Assembly: GCA_012799115.1 (NCBI GenBank)
Contig: JAAZLY010000026.1
Location: 1-5,465 of the forward strand
Direction of reading: 5' to 3'
Length of the DNA: 5,465 bases
Origin: Bacillota bacterium
Lineage (GTDB): Bacteria > Bacillota > Limnochordia > Darwinibacteriales > Darwinibacteriaceae
The notes under the pieces are model-generated. The model searched no databases. It was not told the DNA's origin and saw only the letters and a list, made by a program, of their open reading frames with translations. Shown here in pieces: positions 1 to 5,433 of the stretch (positions are counted from its first letter, which is position 1; every line of letters begins with the position of its first letter). The translations under genes and the position numbers were made by a program.

Positions 1-287
1 ACAGATTGGCGGATACTCTCCGTCCTCCGCGCCCCATAGTCCTGGGCCACCACGACAGCTGTTCCTACTGACAAACCCATAAAAAGATTCACGATAAGAT
101 TAATGAGAGACCCTGTGGCGCCAACGGCCCCTAGGGCAAGACTCCCATCGAAGCGCCCCACCACGATCATGTCTGCTGCATTGAAAGCCAGCTGTAGGAG
201 GTTCATAGCCATAATGGGTAAGGCGAACTTGAACATCGAAGTTAGAAGTTGGAGATCGAGATTACCAAAACGCTTTTTGAGGCTCAT
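1..287 (-). CDS. MATE family efflux transporter, N-terminal part (runs off left edge)
   Basis: This is a multidrug/toxin extrusion (MATE) family membrane transporter; members export cationic drugs or metabolites using an H+ or Na+ gradient. Only 95 codons are in the window. After a short basic N-terminus (MSLKKRFGNL), residues about 18-40 form a first helix with the MATE-like run FALPIMAMNLLQLAFNAADM and then IVVGR. Residues about 50-82 form a second hydrophobic stretch (GAVGATGSL, then GLSVGTAVVVAQDYGAR), matching the start of MATE repeat 1. The ATG at 287-285 is chosen because it gives the usual short N-tail; the frame upstream holds no other start before a stop. Its nearest SD (AAAGGA, about 300-306) is rather far, about 14 nt, and sits better for a three-codon reading frame that ends in an ATGA overlap with this start. 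It follows the transpeptidase gene by 66 bp. Substrate cannot be told. Family call is confident; the gene is partial because of the window edge. Confidence 0.88.
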   Translation of the reverse strand, partial: MSLKKRFGNLDLQLLTSMFKFALPIMAMNLLQLAFNAADMIVVGRFDGSLALGAVGATGSLINLIVNLFMGLSVGTAVVVAQDYGARRTESIRQS

Positions 288-321
288 GGCAGCATCGCTT
301 GTCCTTTCGAAGGTAGTTTAA

Positions 322-345
322 GACCCCATCTACCAGGATGGGGCC
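322..345 (-). terminator. Possible weak terminator or leader hairpin before the MATE gene
   Basis: On the minus strand GGCCCCATC and GATGGGGTC pair as a 9-bp stem (one G-T pair) around the 6-nt loop CTGGTA, starting shortly after the tandem TAG TAA stops of the transpeptidase gene. The bases after the stem (TTAAAC) lack a run of T, so it is not a standard intrinsic terminator. It may instead be a partial terminator, a 3'-end stabiliser or a leader structure for the MATE gene. Four loop bases (GGTA) can also pair with TACC about 10 bases downstream. Confidence 0.3.
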
Positions 346-353
346 AGCCATTA

Positions 354-1148
354 CTAATTAACAAAGACAGTTGATCTACGCTTAATGAAGGAGTAGAACC
401 AGACAGAATCCTCCATAGAAAGACGAATACAACCAGAGGATCGTCTCTCCCTTAAGGTGTAGTCCATGATGTTTCTGTCTCTATCCATGGGCAACGAATG
501 AAACATGTAGGGACCAGCAAACTGAACCCAGTTCTCGCCACCACGATTGAGGCGTTCTGTAAAAAACCACTCACCGCGTTCCGCAACCTCATGCAGACCT
601 CGCAAGGTGGGTGAGACATTCTTCCCTGTAGAACAAAACATTGTGCGGATTAAGGTCCAGTTTCCCTCTCCCCCAGTGAAAACATGGGTAAGTTGACGAT
701 CAATATCCACCCAAACCAAGTGATCAGTCTTTGAGGTCAAGTTCCGTTCATTCACGTAGGTTTCTAGTAATTCTCTGGGAAGCTCGGTTAGATTCGTCTC
801 AGGATCTTCAGGAATCCATAGGCAGTTAACGGACACCCATCCTTCCCTTCCGTCCTCAGATCTTACAAGGTACCATTCGAAGGCCCGATCTCGCACTATC
901 TCGACAATCTCGCCGCCTCTAAACTCTCCAATTCTTGTGCGTCCGCTAGAATAGTCGTTGTAGGCAGGGGTATCTTGAGTAATATTCGCATAAATCACCG
1001 TATCCTTGATCAGCGCATCTAGCTCAAAATCGGTGTTACTACTGGTGTACCCAATTGCAGAAAATCCAAGTGCAACCATGATTACGATGGTCAAGCAAAC
1101 TAAGGTGTGACTAAAGATACAGATCCTACTAGAACTCATTGCTTGCAA
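354..1148 (-). CDS. Membrane-anchored SH3-domain L,D-transpeptidase (YkuD family)
   Basis: This is a probable cell-wall enzyme that forms 3-3 peptidoglycan cross-links or otherwise acts on the stem peptide outside the membrane. With the start used here it has 264 residues. Residues about 9-34 are a signal anchor (hydrophobic, no lipobox). Residues about 50-113 look like a bacterial SH3 domain (WYLVRSEDGREGWVSVN). Residues about 142-263 are the YkuD domain, with STGK at 173-176, His217 in MFHSLPMD, and the catalytic Cys240 in SSGCIRL. The usual motif is SHGC[IV]R, so the second active-site His is Ser238 here. The start is a judgement: the TTG at 1148 sits 7 nt after GGAGG, while ATG 1154 is 1 nt and ATG 1139 is 16 nt from it. 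The open frame continues upstream to 1505, but that part overlaps the neighbouring gene antiphase and has no family resemblance. No clear promoter is seen in the 101-bp gap upstream, so it may be co-transcribed with the TIGR04086-type gene. It ends in TAG TAA. Confidence 0.86.
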   Translation of the reverse strand: MQAMSSSRICIFSHTLVCLTIVIMVALGFSAIGYTSSNTDFELDALIKDTVIYANITQDTPAYNDYSSGRTRIGEFRGGEIVEIVRDRAFEWYLVRSEDGREGWVSVNCLWIPEDPETNLTELPRELLETYVNERNLTSKTDHLVWVDIDRQLTHVFTGGEGNWTLIRTMFCSTGKNVSPTLRGLHEVAERGEWFFTERLNRGGENWVQFAGPYMFHSLPMDRDRNIMDYTLRERRSSGCIRLSMEDSVWFYSFIKRRSTVFVN

Positions 1149-1249
1149 ATCCATTCCTCCATCAGCGAAATTTCGACATAGTACTACTTTCGCTAGGCAG
1201 AGAAATAGTCCTGTTCGCCGAGGCAACTTTTTGATTCTGCTTTCACATC

Positions 1250-1639
1250 TTAGCTGGAGAGCAATCCGCCAGTAATGCCACCAAGCATGGCAACTAGGAC
1301 CATCTTTAGCAAGGCTTTCCACCAAGGCCAGGTCATAAGCAGTAGCTCCCCATAGCCTACGTAGCTGAAGATGAGAAAGACCAGTATGCCAAGGACGACT
1401 CCGTGCAACCATGCCCTTTTGCTGCATCGCACGCCCGAAAAAAAGCCTCCCCCCAAGACCGCCAAGTGGGCAAGGATGGCAAGGGTCGACTGGCTCGCCG
1501 GCCAAGATGAGAAATAGACCACGATTGCCGACCCGATAGACATAATCAACCAGAGAAGCTGGGAGAGAATGACACCCTGCACGAGGGCAAGTGGCTCTAT
1601 AGCCATGCCCCTTCCTTCCTTTTCATTCTTCTTTGCCAT
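1250..1639 (-). CDS. TIGR04086-type small integral membrane protein
   Basis: This is a 129-residue polytopic membrane protein of unknown function. It resembles the TIGR04086 (YrzE-like) family of Bacillota, recognised from size, the four-helix layout and the Gly-rich helices; no biochemical role is established that I know of. After a charged tail (MAKKNEKEGRG) there are hydrophobic segments at about 17-43, 52-70, 79-97 and 107-127. Small-residue patches occur in segment two (LGGGFFSG) and at the end (MLGGITGGLL). The ATG at 1639 is preferred because AAGGGGTGAT, close to the ideal anti-SD complement, lies just upstream. The in-frame GTG at 1648-1646 falls inside that SD and would add only three residues. 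The SD overlaps the right arm of a small hairpin (1650-1668), which could reduce translation. The gene starts just beyond the EF-G terminator and is followed after 101 bp by the transpeptidase gene. Confidence 0.82.
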   Translation of the reverse strand: MAKKNEKEGRGMAIEPLALVQGVILSQLLWLIMSIGSAIVVYFSSWPASQSTLAILAHLAVLGGGFFSGVRCSKRAWLHGVVLGILVFLIFSYVGYGELLLMTWPWWKALLKMVLVAMLGGITGGLLSS

Positions 1640-1649
1640 GACGATCACC

Positions 1650-1668
1650 CCTTACAACCTATGTAAGG
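1650..1668 (-). promoter_or_regulatory. Hairpin overlapping the SD of the TIGR04086-type gene
   Basis: On the minus strand CCTTACA and TGTAAGG form a perfect 7-bp stem around the 5-nt loop TAGGT. The last bases of the right arm (AAGG) are the start of the SD AAGGGGTGAT. Folding would therefore cover half the ribosome site 10 nt before the ATG. The hairpin begins just after the T-run of the upstream terminator. The pairing is directly visible; a regulatory role is inferred. Confidence 0.45.
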
Positions 1669-1670
1669 CA

Positions 1671-1706
1671 GAAAAAAATATGCAGTCCCTCTCGGGACTG
1701 CATATT
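1671..1706 (-). terminator. Rho-independent terminator of the EF-G-like gene
   Basis: On the minus strand a 13-bp perfect stem (AATATGCAGTCCC / GGGACTGCATATT) closes the 4-nt loop GAGA. The T-run that ends the stem continues into TTTTTC, giving an unbroken stretch of T. It starts 11 nt after the TAA stop of the EF-G-like gene. Stem, loop and T-tract are all textbook for the minus strand; the plus strand has only a poor T-tract (catatt), so it should act mainly in one direction. Confidence 0.93.
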
Positions 1707-1717
1707 AAGCTCTCGGA

Positions 1718-3787
1718 TTACTCGTCTTTCTTCTTGCTTTCGGCGATGACTTGCTCAGCAATGTTCATGGGTACCTCTTCGTAATGACTAAACTCAGACG
1801 TAAAGGAACCGCGCCCTTGGGTCATCGAACGTAGGTCAATGGCATATTTAAACATCTCTGCCATTGGCACCTGGGTACGAATCACCTGCAGACCGCCTTT
1901 GGGTTCCATACCCAAGATACGACCGCGTTTCTTATTCATGTCGCCCATTACGTCGCCCATAAATGCCTCTGGAACTGTAATCTCCACGTTCATAATAGGC
2001 TCTAACAAGACAGGATTGGCCTGAAGGAAACCTTTCCTAAACGCCATACTGGCTGCAATCTTGAAAGCCATTTCAGAGGAGTCAACGGCATGGTACGAAC
2101 CGTCATACAAGGACACCCGAATGTTCTCTACTGGATAACCAGCTAATGGCCCATCATCAAGGATTTCACGCAAGCCTTTTTCTACGGCTGGAATGAAGTT
2201 GCGAGGAACAGCGCCACCGAAGATATCATCAACAAACTCTAAACGGTCCTCATGCTCTGGATCACCAGGTGAAAGTTTCAAGAATACATGACCAAACTGA
2301 CCGCGACCACCAGATTGCTTCTTATGTTTACCTTCCACATCCGCCGTGCCGCGAATCGTCTCTCTGTACGGTACGACAGGTGTCTCGAGCTCTACTTCTA
2401 CGCCGAACTTCTTGTGCAGACGGCTACACATGATCTCGAGATGTAGGTCACCCATACCACTGACGAGGTTCTGACCAGTGTATGGACTCTTCTCCACTGT
2501 AAAGGTTGGATCTTCTTCTGACAAGCGGCTCAAGCCTGAACCAATCTTATCCTCGTCACCCTTGGCCTTCGGCGAAATTGCCATAGTCATTGTTGGTTTC
2601 GGGAAAGCAATTGGCTTGAGACTGACCTTTTTCTCCTTGGCAGACAAGGTGTCATTGGTCGTTGTATCTTGCAGCTTAGCCACAGCACCTAAGTCGCCAG
2701 GACCAATCTTGCTGACGGGCACCTGATCTTTACCAACGATCAAGAACAGCTGGCCAATTCTCTCATCACGTCCGCTACGCACATTATACGCACTGCTGTC
2801 AGAACGGAGGGTACCTGAGAAGACTCTAAACAAAGTCAATTTACCCACATAGGGGTCTGCCATTGTCTTATATACAAGAGCCGTTAGTTCTTTATCCTCT
2901 GTAGTAACAGTCACCTCATTGCCACTTGCATCTGTACCAATGATGGAGCGATTGAGCGGGGATGGCATCGCTTGAATCATGTGATCCATGAGGGCGGCAA
3001 CACCAAAGGTGGATTGTGCACTACCGCAAAGAATCGGCACCATCTCTCCTGTCTGGGTTCCTAGTTTAACTGCATGTTCAACCTCTACATCGGTCAATGA
3101 TTCGCCTTCGAGATACTTCATCATGAGCTCATCATCTGCTACGGAGGCGGCCTCAATCATTTCTTCCCGGGCGGCTTCCACATCGCCTTCCATATCGGCA
3201 GGGATGGGCACCTCCTTGATGGAATCGCCGTCCTTGACGAATGCCTTCATCTTCACCAGATCGACAATGCCAGAGAAGGTCTCTGCTTCGCCAATAGGTA
3301 ATTGGATGGGAACTAACTTGGGTCCGAAATGATCCCTAAGTTCCGCGACAACTCTTGCGAAATTTGCGTTCTCACGATCCATCTTGTTCATAAAGACAAC
3401 TCGTGGCAAACCTACCTGCTCAAGATATTCCCAACTTTTTTCGGTTCCTACCTCTACACCAGACGAAGCACAAACAACCAATAGGCCAGCGTCTGCCACA
3501 GTCAGAGCGGCAATGACGTCACCAACAAAGTCGAAGTATCCAGGTGTATCTAAGATGTTGATCTTGTGATTCTTCCACTCTGCGGGTGCTAACGCTGTAT
3601 TAATCGAGATCTGGCGACGAGTCTCTTCGGCTTCGAAGTCCATCACCGTTGTCCCGTCATCAACTCTACCTAAACGATTAATCCCCTTGGCAACAAAGAG
3701 CATGGCTTCAGCCAGAGAGGTTTTTCCCGCACCGCCATGACCTAGCAAGGCCACGTTACGCAAGAACTCTGTTCCGTATTCCTTCAC
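1718..3787 (-). CDS. Elongation factor G-like GTPase (EF-G2-type paralog)
   Basis: This is a translational GTPase with all five EF-G domains in 689 residues, near the family's usual length. The G domain has P-loop GHGGAGKT (16-23), switch I RRQISI (57-62), switch II DTPGYFDF (80-87), NKMD (134-137) and GSA (255-257). Domain II covers about 300-385 and domain III about 395-470 (GMGDLHLEI, 444-452). Domain IV has SGGRGQFGHV (492-501) and its tip GSYHAVDSSE (563-572), keeping the His that enters the decoding site. Domain V is about 597-680. Two switch positions differ from canonical EF-G: the PGH catalytic His is Tyr84, and RGITI is RQISI. These are marks of the EF-G2-like group (for example mycobacterial FusA2) rather than the main fusA product, and it is not next to rpsL, rpsG or tuf. 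The start is GTG at 3787, 7 nt after AGGAGG (3795-3800); the next Met is near residue 29, inside the G domain. A strong terminator follows the TAA stop. Whether the genome has a second, canonical EF-G cannot be seen here. Confidence 0.95.
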   Translation of the reverse strand: MKEYGTEFLRNVALLGHGGAGKTSLAEAMLFVAKGINRLGRVDDGTTVMDFEAEETRRQISINTALAPAEWKNHKINILDTPGYFDFVGDVIAALTVADAGLLVVCASSGVEVGTEKSWEYLEQVGLPRVVFMNKMDRENANFARVVAELRDHFGPKLVPIQLPIGEAETFSGIVDLVKMKAFVKDGDSIKEVPIPADMEGDVEAAREEMIEAASVADDELMMKYLEGESLTDVEVEHAVKLGTQTGEMVPILCGSAQSTFGVAALMDHMIQAMPSPLNRSIIGTDASGNEVTVTTEDKELTALVYKTMADPYVGKLTLFRVFSGTLRSDSSAYNVRSGRDERIGQLFLIVGKDQVPVSKIGPGDLGAVAKLQDTTTNDTLSAKEKKVSLKPIAFPKPTMTMAISPKAKGDEDKIGSGLSRLSEEDPTFTVEKSPYTGQNLVSGMGDLHLEIMCSRLHKKFGVEVELETPVVPYRETIRGTADVEGKHKKQSGGRGQFGHVFLKLSPGDPEHEDRLEFVDDIFGGAVPRNFIPAVEKGLREILDDGPLAGYPVENIRVSLYDGSYHAVDSSEMAFKIAASMAFRKGFLQANPVLLEPIMNVEITVPEAFMGDVMGDMNKKRGRILGMEPKGGLQVIRTQVPMAEMFKYAIDLRSMTQGRGSFTSEFSHYEEVPMNIAEQVIAESKKKDE

Positions 3788-3800
3788 AAACTCTCCTCCT

Positions 3801-3817
3801 CTTAGTGAACCTTAGTG
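3801..3817 (-). repeat. Ten-base-period direct repeat in the EF-G-like gene leader
   Basis: On the minus strand CACTAAG occurs twice, separated by GTT, so the copies repeat with a 10-nt period just upstream of the AGGAGG ribosome site. The copies lie at 3801-3807 and 3811-3817. This may be chance, or a short binding site in the leader. Confidence 0.3.
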
Positions 3818-3836
3818 TATAGAATGTTTAATAGTT

Positions 3837-3845
3837 TTTATACCA
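3837..3845 (-). promoter_or_regulatory. Likely extended -10 promoter of the EF-G-like gene
   Basis: The minus strand reads TGG followed by TATAAA, which fits the TGnTATAAT extended -10 form with one mismatch. No good -35 lies at 16-18 nt; TTGTGG is 14 nt away. An extended -10 element can work without one. Initiation would fall near 3830, giving a leader of about 43 nt. The surrounding AT-rich stretch between the two genes supports a promoter here, but the element was assigned by eye. Confidence 0.4.
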
Positions 3846-3868
3846 CGCCTTACATTCCACAAGATCGC

Positions 3869-3900
3869 TAGCTTTTCCTGCCTATCGAGGATAAAAGCTA
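3869..3900 (-). other. Hairpin spanning the stop codon of the propeller/stalk gene
   Basis: On the minus strand TAGCTTTT pairs with AAAAGCTA (8 bp). After a 2-nt bulge, CCT pairs with AGG around an 8-nt loop. The first three bases of the left arm are the TAG stop of the upstream gene. No T-tract follows (GCGATC), so a standard intrinsic terminator is unlikely; a 3'-end stabiliser or a weak transcription barrier is possible. Confidence 0.4.
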
Positions 3901-5253
3901 CAACCACCAACCCCAATTTCTTTGAATGACCACATGTTGCCGAGAAGGATCAAAGTCCACCTGCCAACCAAGGAAGGAAAAAACCTCTGCCGCAACATAG
4001 GGAACGCCTTCAACCTGCAAAATGGGATGTTTCATTGGAATGATCAGATCATCATATTGCACACTTTTATTCCCAGGTTCCAGAATGAGTTCGTGATCTT
4101 CTTGAGTATAGTACCAGTCATTGTCGGGAACAGTCATGAGCCCCAGACGTTCAGCGATATCTGGCAAGCAGAGAAATAGCTCATCGCCTTCGGTTAGTAG
4201 CGCTACAGATTCAGTTATCTCTTGGTTATGTAGGAAAACCCTCCAATGAGCCTCCCCTTGAACAATCCTATAGTACACTCCGTTTCGATCCCGGAAATAG
4301 GGATACCCTTGATAGTAGAAGGCATGATCACCAGAGAGACCTGGTACACGCCAGGCTTCCGATACCGATGTGGACTTAAGTTCAAACAGTGCAATACCGC
4401 TCTTCTGTGATAGGCTAAGGAGACCTTCGCCCGGAATATAGAAAAGCCTTTCACCCAACTCAGTACCCTCTATAGTCCTACTGGAAACCACCTCGTCATT
4501 ACGATAACGCCATCCATAGAGCATTTTCTGGCTCGTTACAACTAACCACTCAGGAGTGTCTTGGTTAGTAAGGACAACCAGGCTTTCCACAGAGCCCCAA
4601 GGATAGTTTTCCCACTGTGCAGCAAAGTCTTGCTCAACCCATCCCAGAACACCCACATACCCTGAGCGCAGTGCATAGATAAGTTCGGGATAACCATCAT
4701 TATCTACATCAATGATCTCGGCTCCTACAACGACCTCACCTAGTTTACTCTTCCAAAAAGGCTGCAATGTCCCTTCCATAGAAAGGAGGATCTGGGCTTC
4801 CCCACGCCCAGTAATGACCAGAAGATCTCCCCATCCGTCCTGATTGAAATCATGAATATCAAGGAGCGAAATCGTGTCCCATAGATACTGTGGCTGTCCT
4901 TGGCGCTCCCAAACTCCACCTTTCTCTACGTAAAAGTAGAGTGCTCCACCACTCTCGGTCGCTATAAGTATCTCGTTCTTAAAGTCCCCATTCATGTCTC
5001 CTACCGCTAGTGCAGAGATGCGGCCTGAGACTCCTTCAATCAATGGCTTTGTACCGTCGACCCCAAGGGCAAAAACGCTATGACCTTGACCCACAATAAG
5101 CGCGGGCTCCGCATCTCCATCGAGATGGGCCAAAATGGCGATGGAATTCCTTAGCTCCGGTACATCCACTGCTATGTAGTTTGCCCCTAGGGACACTGCG
5201 GGCAGAAGCAGGATGAAAAACGCTATGAGCAAAACGCCCTTACGCCATGACAC
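3898..5253 (-). CDS. Secreted FG-GAP/VCBS beta-propeller protein with C-terminal stalk (Cu-amine-oxidase-N-like) domain
   Basis: This is an exported 451-residue protein of unknown function. A signal peptide covers residues 1-24 (MSWRK, a hydrophobic core, then cleavage near SLGA). It has no lipobox. At least five propeller-type repeats follow, near 38-55, 80-100, 128-150, 176-198 and 222-240. Three carry calcium-loop residues: D86-N88-D90, D135-N137-D139-G140 and D182-D184-D186-G187. Residues about 240-335 are probably further, more diverged blades. Residues about 338-446 resemble the copper amine oxidase N-terminal 'stalk' fold common in secreted Clostridia proteins (LFLCLPDIAERLGL, then VPYVAAEVFSFLGW); it shows no enzyme motifs. 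The start is GTG at 5253, preceded by GGGGTGA with normal spacing; the ATG two bases inside is out of frame. It begins 18 nt after the tRNA terminator's T-run. Surface binding, adhesion or wall association is a guess from the domains. Domain calls are confident, the role is not. Confidence 0.85.
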   Translation of the reverse strand: MSWRKGVLLIAFFILLLPAVSLGANYIAVDVPELRNSIAILAHLDGDAEPALIVGQGHSVFALGVDGTKPLIEGVSGRISALAVGDMNGDFKNEILIATESGGALYFYVEKGGVWERQGQPQYLWDTISLLDIHDFNQDGWGDLLVITGRGEAQILLSMEGTLQPFWKSKLGEVVVGAEIIDVDNDGYPELIYALRSGYVGVLGWVEQDFAAQWENYPWGSVESLVVLTNQDTPEWLVVTSQKMLYGWRYRNDEVVSSRTIEGTELGERLFYIPGEGLLSLSQKSGIALFELKSTSVSEAWRVPGLSGDHAFYYQGYPYFRDRNGVYYRIVQGEAHWRVFLHNQEITESVALLTEGDELFLCLPDIAERLGLMTVPDNDWYYTQEDHELILEPGNKSVQYDDLIIPMKHPILQVEGVPYVAAEVFSFLGWQVDFDPSRQHVVIQRNWGWWL

Positions 5254-5270
5254 TTATCTCACCCCGTTTG

Positions 5271-5302
5271 TTAAAAAAACCTACAACATACCGCTGTAGG
5301 TT
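5271..5302 (-). terminator. Rho-independent terminator of the tRNA-Pro gene
   Basis: On the minus strand AACCTACA and TGTAGGTT form an 8-bp stem around a 9-nt loop, followed directly by more T (seven in a row including the stem end). It lies 14 nt after the encoded CCA of the tRNA. The stem is short but the T-run is strong. Confidence 0.78.
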
Positions 5303-5313
5303 CGAAATTTAAA
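5285..5313 (-). promoter_or_regulatory. Possible promoter of the propeller/stalk gene, inside the tRNA terminator
   Basis: The minus strand has TTTAAA (5308-5313), a 17-nt spacer and TATGTT (5285-5290), each matching the sigma-A consensus at four of six bases. Initiation would fall in the right arm of the tRNA terminator, so the new transcript would escape that terminator. This is the only spaced pair I found in the short gap; weak matches make it tentative. Confidence 0.22.
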
Positions 5314-5316
5314 ACA

Positions 5317-5394
5317 TGGTCGGGGCGACAAGATTTGAACTTGCGACCTCTACCACCCCAAGGTAGCGCGCTAGCCAAGCTGCGCCACGCCCCG
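5317..5394 (-). tRNA. tRNA-Pro, anticodon GGG, CCA encoded
   Basis: This is a complete cloverleaf of 78 nt including the encoded CCA. The acceptor stem CGGGGCG/CGCCCCG has 7 perfect pairs with discriminator A. The D arm is GCGC/GCGC with a 10-nt loop (AGCTTGGCTA). The anticodon arm CTACC/GGTAG holds the loop TTGGGGT, so the anticodon is GGG (5357-5359) followed by G37, as expected for proline CCC/CCU codons. The T arm GCAAG/CTTGT (one G-T pair) has the loop TTCAAAT. A strong promoter lies 10 nt upstream and a terminator 14 nt downstream, so it is probably a single-gene unit. Confidence 0.97.
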
Positions 5395-5404
5395 ACGCAT
5401 TAAA

Positions 5405-5433
5405 AGAATAACATGTTCCGGCCAAAAAGGCAA
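5405..5433 (-). promoter_or_regulatory. Sigma-A-type promoter of the tRNA-Pro gene
   Basis: The minus strand has TTGCCT (5428-5433), a spacer of exactly 17 nt, and TATTCT (5405-5410) preceded by TGT, which adds an extended -10 TG. The -10 ends 10 nt before the tRNA 5' end, so the RNase P leader would be only a few bases. Further upstream to the window edge I see only AT-rich sequence and no gene. Confidence 0.7.

Noticed and set aside
103..321. 72-residue plus-strand open frame
   Set aside because: It lies antisense to the clear MATE coding frame and has no recognisable domain.
1166..1175. Palindrome CGAAATTTCG upstream of the transpeptidase
   Set aside because: Ten bases with no loop, no second copy and no clear promoter beside it; likely chance.
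1149..1505. N-terminal extension of the transpeptidase frame to a 383-residue protein
   Set aside because: The extension overlaps most of the TIGR04086-type gene in another frame, looks like random Cys/Trp/Arg-rich translation, and puts the signal anchor in mid-protein. A good SD lies at the later start.
1569..1784. 71-residue plus-strand open frame
   Set aside because: It runs across two real gene ends and through the terminator hairpin on the opposite strand; nothing supports coding.
1839..3569. Four plus-strand open frames (61-114 residues) inside the EF-G region
   Set aside because: All lie antisense to a strongly conserved EF-G frame and are shadows of its codon pattern.
3922..4454. 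Plus-strand 85-residue frame and minus-strand 79-residue frame within the propeller/stalk gene
   Set aside because: Both overlap the long frame with a signal peptide and domains; neither shows a domain of its own.
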